Shown piece by piece: positions 40,274 through 48,980 of a stretch of DNA of 64,000 nucleotides. Source of the stretch: a bacterium (GTDB lineage: Bacteria; CLD3; SB21); NCBI GenBank assembly GCA_008933615.1, contig WBUR01000011.1, forward strand, positions 1-64,000, written 5' to 3'. A program made the position numbers and the translations under genes. Under the pieces are notes generated by a model. That model searched no databases. It was not told the origin of the DNA and saw nothing but the letters and a program-made list of their open reading frames with translations. Position 1 is the stretch's first letter, and each line of letters starts with the position of its first letter.

Positions 40274-43162
40274 TTATTTTTTCGAATCTAATCTTGCCTT
40301 GATCTCAGCTAATTTCGTTTTAGCCGTTACATCTTGCGGATTACGCGCGAGCCATGACTCAAGTATCAATGCCGTTTCTGTCAGATTGCCGCTTTCCTCC
40401 AACGCTTGTATATAATAACCCAAAGCCTCCGGATTGGCCGGATTGGATTCGTAAATCGGTTTCAGAATGTCCACAGCCGTTGCGGCATCCTTTAAAACAA
40501 ACAGGTGCAATGCGGCAATACGAATCTTGCCGTTTTGATCGATGCGATATAATTTTTCATTCGCGAGTACTTCGGCTATATATTCTTTTAGTTTTTCAGG
40601 CTGTCCCGCGTCCGCATAAAATTGGCCTATCGCGAGTTTCAGGCGGTAATCGCGCATGGGAACCGCCTCCTCGGTGATTATCGACTGCATGGAGTCTAAT
40701 ATTGCGACTATTTTTTGATCGGCCGTAAGCGATTCTGGAAATTCCAGATCAATTTTATTTTTCAGATTTTCCGCCGTTCCCATCATTTTCCTTTGACGAT
40801 AATATTCCACCATGCGCAGAAACAGGGTGCGGTAATTTTGCGTCAAACGGCGGATATTATCATCATATGACACGTCCGGATTGTTCATGTTTCGGTATTT
40901 ATATTTCTTGAACGTGTTTTCATACATAAGGTCAATTGACATATCCTGATCGGGTACGGTAATCAGTTTATAAGCCAGCCCGTCCATTCGCAAGTAACGG
41001 CCAAGGCCGACTTTATTATCATCACTTACGGTAATTGCGTAATAGATCGGGCGAGAGAATTTTGATGCAAACAAAATATCCAGAACCATCAGATCCTGAA
41101 CACGCAGACCCTGACCGGAAATAGTCGGATCCACTTTAAACTTCATTTTGGGGATGACGAGGGTATCATGATTCTTCGGCAGCGCTTTACCGGACTCGAC
41201 CCAGTCTTTCCAATAAATCTCCTTCGGCACATCTATCGTAAATTCGCGTGATTTCCACCGCGTCGGCTGGATACTGGAGTTCGGGATTTTCGGATCGCCG
41301 AGAATTTGCCGATCGGTATATCCGATTGGGACTTTCATTGCTTTGACCGTTGAGCCGTCCTTCATTCTATACTCCAGCTCTTGGTTTTTCAGCTGGTGAA
41401 TGTACCATTCCGTATTCAGCAGACTCAAGTTGACTATGCGTACATCCGGCCTGACCTTTTCAACTTCCTGCAAATACCATAACGGAAAGGTGTCGTTGTC
41501 GCCATTGGTAAAAATGAGCGCATTCGGTTCGCAAGTCTCAAGCAGATTATATGAATAATCCCATGCAACATAGTTTCCCTGACGGCTGGTCGTATTTTTA
41601 TTATACAAGAACATATTTAGTGGCAATAGAATAATAAGGCCACAACACGCCGTATATACAAGCGTGGGCATGAAATTTTTATTTTTCAACTTTTCTTCGA
41701 TAGATTCCAGAATGGAATATACGCCAATACCGATCCATACGGAGAAAGAAAAGAACGCCCCAACATAACTGTAATCGCGTTCGCGCGGCTGCGGGTCCGG
41801 CTGGTTCAGATAAATAATGATGGCAAAACCGGTCGTAATGAAGAGGCCGAATACCGCTAACGCTCTTTTCCAATCGCGGCTGAAATGATGTACAGCGCCG
41901 ATGATTCCAACGATAAATGGAATTCCGTAAAGCCCGCGCATGCTGAATACGGTATAAACATATCCGTACCGGTCTTCCTGAGTATCCTGTAATTTGTCTA
42001 CCGACCAACCGATTGCATTCCGTACGTGATCGACAAAGGATAATGCCAGATCATCGGGCCGCCCTATGAATTGCCAGTTAAAATAGCGGACGAACATCTT
42101 GTTGAACTGATAATCCCAGAATGGAGCCACGCGTGGCCAATATGAGAAATCGCCGTACTGTTCGCGGTTCATGTACCGGATAAAAGCCGCCCAGTTGCCC
42201 GGATCGTTCTGGTCAATATTCGGATTCATCCCGGAACGAATCATGATCATGGCGTACGTTGAATAACCTACAAAAATAAGCAGCGAAGCAATAACAACCA
42301 GCGCACCGGCATGGTTGTTTTGTTTGATCATGTAGTACGACAAATAGATCAGGATTCCGAAAAACAATAGAATAGAAGCGCCGGCTAACCCAAATTGGTC
42401 AAAAAAGAGGGGAACCTGAATACTCCAGAATATGAACACCTTGTAAATAACGGCCATTGCAATCAGTCCGACGATGACAAACTTGATGAAACTGGAAACA
42501 GTGATCTCGAATTTTTTTGAATAGATGATAAAGAATATGAACGGAAGCGCAAGTATATTTAAAAGGTGGACGCCGATGGCCAGGCCTACCATGTACGCAA
42601 TGAGCAGTAAATATACATCGCTGTGAATGTCGTCCGGTTTTTCAAGCCATACCATAATGAGCCATACCACGATCGCGGTAGAAAAAGTGCTCGCTGCGTA
42701 TACTTCCGCTTCAACGGCATTAAACCAATGGCTGTAGGTGAAAGCAAATGTCAATGCGGCGATGGCCGCGGATAGTGTGATTTTCAGTGCGCCAAACGTA
42801 TCCGTCGGACGTTCCTTCCATTGTAACAAAAGCCGAACGATAGTCAGGTACAAAAACAATACTGCAAAGGCGCTGCACAGCACCGATATCATATTCACAC
42901 GGAATCCGATATCGTAATCCGTGACGGCAATGCCTACCGCATGCCCAATTTCCGAAGTCGGCAGCATGGAGAACAGCCGGCCGACGAGCAGAAACAGCGG
43001 TGAACCGGGAGGATGAGGTACCGCTAAACTGTAGGCGCATGCAGCAAATTCTCCGCAATCCCAATAAGATAATGTCGGTGACACGGTCGCTAAATATCCA
43101 AATAAGGATAACACAAATACAACGAGGCCCGTGATGCGATTGACCTTTACATAATTGAACAT
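40274..43162 (-). CDS. DUF2723-family PMT-like membrane protein with C-terminal TPR region
   Basis: A 962-residue protein. The first 500 residues have about a dozen hydrophobic segments and begin with the family landmark SPTLSYWDCGEFAACAYSLAVPHPPGSPLF, here given as residues 29-58, including the acidic D-x-E motif. DUF2723 belongs to the GT-C protein O-mannosyltransferase-like superfamily. About 560-780 is a periplasmic domain, and the C-terminal 150 residues look like TPR repeats (for example DILKPIYESNPANPEALGYY). The donor and acceptor are unknown. It is common in the FCB group. Confidence 0.88.
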   Translation of the reverse strand: MFNYVKVNRITGLVVFVLSLFGYLATVSPTLSYWDCGEFAACAYSLAVPHPPGSPLFLLVGRLFSMLPTSEIGHAVGIAVTDYDIGFRVNMISVLCSAFAVLFLYLTIVRLLLQWKERPTDTFGALKITLSAAIAALTFAFTYSHWFNAVEAEVYAASTFSTAIVVWLIMVWLEKPDDIHSDVYLLLIAYMVGLAIGVHLLNILALPFIFFIIYSKKFEITVSSFIKFVIVGLIAMAVIYKVFIFWSIQVPLFFDQFGLAGASILLFFGILIYLSYYMIKQNNHAGALVVIASLLIFVGYSTYAMIMIRSGMNPNIDQNDPGNWAAFIRYMNREQYGDFSYWPRVAPFWDYQFNKMFVRYFNWQFIGRPDDLALSFVDHVRNAIGWSVDKLQDTQEDRYGYVYTVFSMRGLYGIPFIVGIIGAVHHFSRDWKRALAVFGLFITTGFAIIIYLNQPDPQPRERDYSYVGAFFSFSVWIGIGVYSILESIEEKLKNKNFMPTLVYTACCGLIILLPLNMFLYNKNTTSRQGNYVAWDYSYNLLETCEPNALIFTNGDNDTFPLWYLQEVEKVRPDVRIVNLSLLNTEWYIHQLKNQELEYRMKDGSTVKAMKVPIGYTDRQILGDPKIPNSSIQPTRWKSREFTIDVPKEIYWKDWVESGKALPKNHDTLVIPKMKFKVDPTISGQGLRVQDLMVLDILFASKFSRPIYYAITVSDDNKVGLGRYLRMDGLAYKLITVPDQDMSIDLMYENTFKKYKYRNMNNPDVSYDDNIRRLTQNYRTLFLRMVEYYRQRKMMGTAENLKNKIDLEFPESLTADQKIVAILDSMQSIITEEAVPMRDYRLKLAIGQFYADAGQPEKLKEYIAEVLANEKLYRIDQNGKIRIAALHLFVLKDAATAVDILKPIYESNPANPEALGYYIQALEESGNLTETALILESWLARNPQDVTAKTKLAEIKARLDSKK

Positions 43163-43193
43163 AGTCGGTTTGATCTCCTGATAATTTAGATTA

Positions 43194-44066
43194 TTATATT
43201 TTCAACTTGTTTTCTTTATCGAGAAAATAATCCGCGAGCGCCTCTTCCCATGATTTCATAATATCCAGGCCCCGCTCCTTTAGATTGTAATTTCCGAGAA
43301 CGGAGTACGCCGGGCGACGGACCGGGCTTCCAAATTCCTTCACGCTCGTTTTTTCAAGTTTGGTTTTGACCTGTGCGATCTCAAATATTTTTTTTGTGAA
43401 TTCGTACCAGGAACATGCGCCGTCACTGGTTGCGTGATACAGTCCGTAATGGTTCGTTGACATCAACTTTTTGATCTGCTGCGCAAGGTGTATCGTGAAA
43501 GTCGGCGTCAAAACTTCATCATCAACCACTTTGATCGTATCTTTTTCTTTGGCCAGATTCAGCATTGTTTCAACAAAATTGGATTTCTTGCCGATTGCAG
43601 GATAAATCCCGTAAAGACCCGAAGTACGAATGATAAAATTTTTACGGCCATACGCAGAAACATAATGTTCACCGGCTAATTTGCTCACTCCATATACATT
43701 CAAGGGCGCCGGCAAATCCGACTCAATGTACGGCTTGTTTTTTTTCCCGTCAAAAACATAATCGGTGCTGATATGAACCAGTTTACATGACGCTTGTTCA
43801 CAATTTTGAGCAACATGTTTTGCGCCGAGGGCATTGACCTCAAAAGCTTTCCTGTCGTTGGTTTCACACCCCGGCACATCGGTCCATGCAGCGGTATTGA
43901 TAACCAGGTCGGGGCGATGGGACTCAAAAAGCTCAGCCACCTGCGACGGACTAGTGATATCGCATTGGTCGACGTCCGTTTTTGTAATGTTAAAGTCGCG
44001 CGATAATACACGGATAAGGTCTTGTCCCAGTTGTCCGTTTGCGCCAATTAACAAGATATTTTGCAC
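43194..44066 (-). CDS. rfbD: dTDP-4-dehydrorhamnose reductase
   Basis: A short-chain dehydrogenase with the N-terminal NAD(P) motif LIGANGQLGQDL (residues 6-17), and catalytic T101-D102-Y103 plus Y125-GVS-K129. It reduces dTDP-4-keto-L-rhamnose to dTDP-L-rhamnose for cell-surface polysaccharide. rfbA, rfbB and rfbC are not adjacent, which is unusual since they normally cluster. It lies between the DUF2723 gene and a GT2 rhamnosyltransferase-like gene, consistent with a polysaccharide role. Confidence 0.93.
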   Translation of the reverse strand: MQNILLIGANGQLGQDLIRVLSRDFNITKTDVDQCDITSPSQVAELFESHRPDLVINTAAWTDVPGCETNDRKAFEVNALGAKHVAQNCEQASCKLVHISTDYVFDGKKNKPYIESDLPAPLNVYGVSKLAGEHYVSAYGRKNFIIRTSGLYGIYPAIGKKSNFVETMLNLAKEKDTIKVVDDEVLTPTFTIHLAQQIKKLMSTNHYGLYHATSDGACSWYEFTKKIFEIAQVKTKLEKTSVKEFGSPVRRPAYSVLGNYNLKERGLDIMKSWEEALADYFLDKENKLKI

Positions 44067-44084
44067 AGCCGCCCTTTTATTTTT

Positions 44085-45122
44085 CTAAAAGCCTAAAGTA
44101 TGAAACTCTTTTTTCTTCTTCAAGAAATAATCAAAAACAATACTCTTAGGATAGATCAGATGACGGAATTGCGCATCGGTGACTTTTCGGTTTATTTGCA
44201 CCAACCTCCTTTTTTTGAGAAGCACAAGGGCATGCGCATAGACCCAAAAATGGGCATTTAAAATAGCGACGATGCGCATCGGTTCAAACTGTACCAATGC
44301 ATGTATCCCGGCAATTCCGTCCAAAATGAATCGTTGCAGCAGAGTCAAGAATAAGCGCCGCGCCGGTAAATTCTTAATAAGTAAAATAAGGCTGTTTCGA
44401 TGGTTCCAATACAGTTTTTTAAAATCTGCCGCTGGCAGAGATGCGCTCACATAATGTAATACATTAGATTGAGGGATTACCTTGACTATATACCCGTGGA
44501 GGTGCAGACGCCAGCAAAGATCGATTTCCTCGTAGTGCATAAAAAAAGTTTCGTCAAGCGTTCCGGCCTCATCCAATGCAGACCGCCTGAGAAATAACGC
44601 CGCGCCGCTGGCCCAGAATATTTCCCTGATATCATCGTATTGGCCGCGATCCGTTTCGATCGTATCGAACATACGCCCGCGGAGAAATGCAAACCCCCAT
44701 TGGTCAATAAATCCGCCCGATGCTCCGGCATACTCAAAATATCCGCGGTTGATCATAGACTGAAGTTTGGGTTGCAGTGCGCCGACCGTCTCGTCCTTTT
44801 CGGCTTCATTTACAAGATGGTCGAGCCAGTCGGGAGCTACTTCAACGTCATTGTTCAATAAAACGATATATTTACCCTGCGCCGCAGCTATTCCGAGATT
44901 ATTGCCGCCGGTGTATCCGAGGTTGGCATCAGATCGGATCAACATGACCTGAGGATAATGTTGCTCCGTATAAGCAACAGAATCGTCCATCGATGCATTG
45001 TCCACCATGATCCATTCGACGGAAGGATAAGTCGTTTTGGAAAGCGAATCGAACAAACTTTTTATAAATTTTTTGCCGTTATAATTGAGAATGACGACGG
45101 AGACGAGCGGAGATGGATTCAT
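44085..45122 (-). CDS. Family 2 glycosyltransferase, rhamnosyltransferase-like
   Basis: A 345-residue GT-A enzyme: VSVVILNYNGKKFIKSLFDS at the N-terminus, then WIMVDNASMDDSV and YIVLLNNDVEVAPDWLD, which contains the D-x-D-like metal site, and the catalytic acidic residues around HYEEIDLCWRLHL. It resembles WbbL-type rhamnosyl- or related sugar transferases. Being 18 bases upstream of rfbD, it probably uses the sugar made by that pathway (inference from context). Confidence 0.87.
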   Translation of the reverse strand: MNPSPLVSVVILNYNGKKFIKSLFDSLSKTTYPSVEWIMVDNASMDDSVAYTEQHYPQVMLIRSDANLGYTGGNNLGIAAAQGKYIVLLNNDVEVAPDWLDHLVNEAEKDETVGALQPKLQSMINRGYFEYAGASGGFIDQWGFAFLRGRMFDTIETDRGQYDDIREIFWASGAALFLRRSALDEAGTLDETFFMHYEEIDLCWRLHLHGYIVKVIPQSNVLHYVSASLPAADFKKLYWNHRNSLILLIKNLPARRLFLTLLQRFILDGIAGIHALVQFEPMRIVAILNAHFWVYAHALVLLKKRRLVQINRKVTDAQFRHLIYPKSIVFDYFLKKKKEFHTLGF

Positions 45123-45150
45123 GCAAGCGATCGATGTTTATTCAGGTTGA

Positions 45151-46572
45151 TTAAAATGGCTGTTCATCGCGCGAGTAGGGCGGAGGCACTTCCTGGCTGC
45201 GGGTGGTATCAATTTCGACAAAGCGAGCAAATTTCTTTATAAACCCTAATTTGACATCGCCGACAGGCCCGTTACGCTGTTTACCAATAATGATGTCAGC
45301 CGGCACTACGTCTGCCTGGCGATTGAAGTCATCCTGATCGTAATAATCCTGCCGGTGTACGAACATAACGACGTCGGCATCCTGTTCGATTGATCCGGAA
45401 TCACGTAGGTCTGAAAGCATGGGTTTCTTATCGCCGCCACGCTGCTCCACCGCGCGCGACAGTTGACTGAGCGCCAGAACCGGGATATCCAATTCTTTAG
45501 CGAGGGCTTTGAGCGAACGTGAAATGATCGCAACTTCCTCCTGGCGGTTGGCGTTGCTCTTGGCGTTCGCATTGACCAGCTGCATGTAATCCACGATCAG
45601 GATTTCAATTTGTTTTTCGACTTTCAGACGGCGGGCACGCGCGCGAAGTTCGAGAATATTCAAACTCGGCGTGTCATCCAGATAGATAGGCGCTTTGGAG
45701 AGGCGGCCCACGCTGGTGGATAATTTTGACCAGTCATTGCTGGGGAGCATGCCCGTGCGAACTTTATGCGCATCGACCTGGGCTTCGGCGCAAAGCAGAC
45801 GCATGACCAATTGCAACGAGGACATTTCCAAACTAAAAAAACCGACAGGTTTATTTGCGTCGACCGCAACGTTGCGGGCAATGGATAATACAAGCGCTGT
45901 TTTTCCCATGCTCGGCCGGCCGGCTACGATAATCAAATCGGAGTTTTGAAATCCGCTGGTCATCTGATCCAACGGTTTATAGCCTGAAGTAACTCCGGTG
46001 ACGCCGCCCGGTTGATGATGAAAATGTTCGATCTGTTCAAATGCCTTATGCAGTACCGGATTTAAAGCGATAAAACCTTGCCTGCTCTTGTCCTCCGCGA
46101 TCTTGAATATCTGCTGTTCCACCGAGTCTATCAGGTTATCCACTTCTTCCGTTTCCTGAAAAGCCTGTGTCACGATTTGTCCGCCGACATGGATCAGTTT
46201 ACGCAAACGGGCTTTATCAAGTACGATCTTGGCATAATGGGCAATATTGGAGGCGCTGGGAACTTTCTGACTTAAACCGGAAATAAAATAACTTCCTCCG
46301 ACACGATCAAGTAGATTGGATTTACGTAATTCTTCCGTCAACGTGATCAGATCGATAGGTTGTGAGTGGCCATAAAGGCTCAGCATGGCTTGAAAAACAA
46401 TGCGGTGCACCTCTTTATAAAAACAGGTTTCATCGATTATTTCTATGACTTTCCCCACTGCATTGTCATCGATCAGCATGGATCCTAAGATCGCTTCCTC
46501 CACTTCGAGCGCCTGAGGGGGGATGCGGCCGGAAAATTCGATGATATTTGATTTTTCTTCGGGTACGGACAT
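45151..46572 (-). CDS. dnaB: Replicative DNA helicase DnaB
   Basis: A hexameric 5-prime to 3-prime helicase that unwinds DNA at the fork. The N-terminal helical domain (about 15-160) is complete; the RecA-like domain has Walker A G218-R-P-S-M-G-K-T225, a Walker B near EILIVDYMQLV, and conserved ALSQLSRAVEQRGG. The 473-residue length is normal and no intein is seen. The operon setting is odd: it is followed by glycosyltransferase and rhamnose genes and preceded by a receiver-DHp gene. Confidence 0.97.
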   Translation of the reverse strand: MSVPEEKSNIIEFSGRIPPQALEVEEAILGSMLIDDNAVGKVIEIIDETCFYKEVHRIVFQAMLSLYGHSQPIDLITLTEELRKSNLLDRVGGSYFISGLSQKVPSASNIAHYAKIVLDKARLRKLIHVGGQIVTQAFQETEEVDNLIDSVEQQIFKIAEDKSRQGFIALNPVLHKAFEQIEHFHHQPGGVTGVTSGYKPLDQMTSGFQNSDLIIVAGRPSMGKTALVLSIARNVAVDANKPVGFFSLEMSSLQLVMRLLCAEAQVDAHKVRTGMLPSNDWSKLSTSVGRLSKAPIYLDDTPSLNILELRARARRLKVEKQIEILIVDYMQLVNANAKSNANRQEEVAIISRSLKALAKELDIPVLALSQLSRAVEQRGGDKKPMLSDLRDSGSIEQDADVVMFVHRQDYYDQDDFNRQADVVPADIIIGKQRNGPVGDVKLGFIKKFARFVEIDTTRSQEVPPPYSRDEQPF

Positions 46573-46603
46573 TTTGGAATTAGTGTAATGCGGAAGTGAA
46601 AAA

Positions 46604-47392
46604 TTAAAACCCGTTCTGGTCTTCGAATTTAGTTAATAATTCATTGACTGTCAAACTTGAATAATCAACGGGAACAGTGTTCGAGGGCTGCTTCATTGCT
46701 TTGATGACCTGTGACAAAAGTTCTATCGTGTTTGTGATCTTGCGGCATCCATCGATGCATACGTCAACGAGTTTCTTGACGCCATCCGGATCATGAACGT
46801 CGCAGATCTGCGCCCGGCCGGCAATAGGCGCCGTAGCATTGTTAATGTGATGCGATATCGCAATCAGCGTTTGTTCAAGCGTTTTGATACGTTCAAGTTC
46901 CTTTTCTTTCAGAATCAGTTCCCCGCGCAATTTCTTTAGTTTAAGCATGGATGCTATACGAACGCGTAATTCAACAAGGTTGTACGGTTTTGTAAGATAA
47001 TCATCTGCGCCTTTTTCAAGGCCGACAATTTTGTCGCCCGGATCATTCTTGGCTGTGACAAGGACAATCGGCGTCATTTTGAGTAACGGCTCGCTGCGAA
47101 CCATTTCACAAAATTTAAACCCGTCTATTTTCGGCATCATCACATCGCTCAAAACAAGGTCGTGATGTGATTTTTTCAGTTTGTCGAAGCCTTCCTGACC
47201 GTCGCCTGCAATGTCGATGTCGTACCCTTCTTTGGAAAAGAACATGTTCAGGATAGAAACGGTATCCTGATCGTCTTCGATGATCAGGATTTTTGTAGGC
47301 ACATGGTGAGCGGGCTTTTTAGACTTAGCGTATTCCTTGGTATCACGAGCCGCTTTTGTTTTTTTTGAGATAGTTTTTGGCTTATTTGGCAT
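46604..47392 (-). CDS. Receiver domain fused to a DHp-like domain, no ATPase
   Basis: A 262-residue protein. A basic, probably disordered N-terminus (1-30) precedes a full receiver (about 33-152): acidic pair D40-D41, phospho-acceptor D83 in LVLSDVMMPKID and K135 in TKPY. Then a helical linker and a DHp-like module with H181-H182 in LIAISHHINNATAPIAGRAQI. There is no HATPase domain, so it cannot autophosphorylate by itself; a partner kinase would be required. It lies 31 bases upstream of dnaB. Its arrangement resembles the gene at 51859, suggesting a family. Confidence 0.8.
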   Translation of the reverse strand: MPNKPKTISKKTKAARDTKEYAKSKKPAHHVPTKILIIEDDQDTVSILNMFFSKEGYDIDIAGDGQEGFDKLKKSHHDLVLSDVMMPKIDGFKFCEMVRSEPLLKMTPIVLVTAKNDPGDKIVGLEKGADDYLTKPYNLVELRVRIASMLKLKKLRGELILKEKELERIKTLEQTLIAISHHINNATAPIAGRAQICDVHDPDGVKKLVDVCIDGCRKITNTIELLSQVIKAMKQPSNTVPVDYSSLTVNELLTKFEDQNGF

Positions 47393-47482
47393 GAATTGTG
47401 AATTTACAGAGAGGAACGGTTGATTCTAAGATTGACTTTTAGTGATAAATATTATACTATTGAACAGAATTTTTTTCATATC

Positions 47483-47523
47483 ATGACGGAAAACGTCAAC
47501 CTACAGAGGATTTTTAGGTAGGC
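47483..47523 (+). other. Two short hairpins in the leader of the HEAT-repeat lipoprotein gene
   Basis: In the divergent region (47393-47598) the sequence TGACGGAAAACGTCA forms a five-base stem and the following ACCTACAGAGGATTTTTAGGT forms another. A TTGACT (47432) with TATACT (47453) is 15 bases apart, a weak promoter. These may be chance structures. Confidence 0.25.
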
Positions 47524-47598
47524 GATAATATACATTTTCCAAACCATTATCAAGTTTTTTTTGGGCGTTTCCGCAGTATCCATCATGAGAAAGAGCCA

Positions 47599-48963
47599 AT
47601 GAAGATTGACAAAACACTGATTACGCTTGTTATTTTCGTTCTGTTATCATCCTGCAATATTAAGATGCCGGTTGTAGGGAAACTCCCTCCCCGCGAAACG
47701 ATCATCAAATACTGTTGGCAAACGTTTGAATTCGGACTGAAAGATAAAAACGAATTTATCCGAACAAATACCATTCGTACTTTGGGGCGCATTGGAAATC
47801 GGACGGCGATCGATGCGCTGGGTTCTTTCGATTATGGCTGGAAACCGGTCGCCGTCAAGACGTGCGCGCTAACTTTAGCGCAAATCCACGACAGTGCAGC
47901 TTTTTACAGCCTGCGACATTTTGCTGATTCAAAGGATTTTATGATAAGGGAATACGTCGTTGTCGGAATTGCGCGGATGTCCGATCTATTTCCCGATACG
48001 TTGGTTGCGCGCTATCTGAATAAAATGATGTATAGCGTGGACAGTATTGCAGTTGACACTCTATTGTATGATTCGGCTGAAATTTCACAGGATAAATTCG
48101 AACTTCGGGCAAAGATCGGGATGGCTTTGCTTAAAGTCGGCGACAGGTCCGGTCAAACGTATACGAAATCTCTGGCAAAAAACCGTTCCCTTCAGTTCCG
48201 GATTTCAATTGCGAAAGTTATTGGAGAAATTAATCCGCCCAATTCGTTAGATTTGCTGTTACCGTTTTTGAAAGATTCATCCTCCTATGTTCGCTCCAAA
48301 GCTCTGGAATCGTTGATTAAGATTAAGCCAAACGACATCGAATCGCGGCTGCGACACATTTTAGCGAGTGACAAGGCTGAAGATATGCAGGTCAATGCGG
48401 CGATCGGATTGATGAAATACGATGAATTGACATCCGTAAACCTGTTATTAAAGTTGCTGGATAGCGGGGACGAGGATGTGCTAAGCCGGATCATTCTCGC
48501 TCTGGGGGAAGTTAAGTCTAAACCGGCGCGGGACAAAGTTATCCCGCTCTTGAGGAGTCTGACCACGCAACCTTCGGACTGGGTGAGAATATCCTCCGTC
48601 GCGTCGCTTGGGAACTTAAAGGATTATGAATCGATAGATATTATTGAATCGGCATTGAATGATCCGTCGCAGGAAGTTCGGGAAATTTCGGTTGGCGTTT
48701 TATCGAGGCTGAAAGGAAAACTAATGCTGGAAGATCTTAAGAAACTTATCAATGACGATACTTATTCGATGCGTTCGGTTGCGATATCCGGCCTGGGCAG
48801 TATTGAAGACGAAACCTTGCAGAATGAAGTGATCCTGCCTCTGCTGCTCGACAGGCTTAAAAATGATGGCGAGCTGATAGTGAGAGTACGTGCCGCATTT
48901 ACGATTCTAGACATTTTGTCCGGCGGAAAATACACTAAACAAAACGATACGAAAACAGATTAA
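47599..48963 (+). CDS. HEAT-repeat lipoprotein
   Basis: A 454-residue protein with a signal sequence ending in a lipobox (VLLSSCNIK, cysteine near 19). Almost all of the rest is a run of about ten HEAT-like helix pairs, for example IRTNTIRTLGRIGNRTAIDAL and VRISSVASLGNLKDYES, which form a superhelical protein-binding surface. It is probably anchored to a periplasmic membrane face. It precedes the UPF0182 gene by 17 bases, so the two may form a small envelope unit. Confidence 0.8.
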   Translation: MKIDKTLITLVIFVLLSSCNIKMPVVGKLPPRETIIKYCWQTFEFGLKDKNEFIRTNTIRTLGRIGNRTAIDALGSFDYGWKPVAVKTCALTLAQIHDSAAFYSLRHFADSKDFMIREYVVVGIARMSDLFPDTLVARYLNKMMYSVDSIAVDTLLYDSAEISQDKFELRAKIGMALLKVGDRSGQTYTKSLAKNRSLQFRISIAKVIGEINPPNSLDLLLPFLKDSSSYVRSKALESLIKIKPNDIESRLRHILASDKAEDMQVNAAIGLMKYDELTSVNLLLKLLDSGDEDVLSRIILALGEVKSKPARDKVIPLLRSLTTQPSDWVRISSVASLGNLKDYESIDIIESALNDPSQEVREISVGVLSRLKGKLMLEDLKKLINDDTYSMRSVAISGLGSIEDETLQNEVILPLLLDRLKNDGELIVRVRAAFTILDILSGGKYTKQNDTKTD

Positions 48964-48980
48964 TATTTAGGAGTAGTTAT

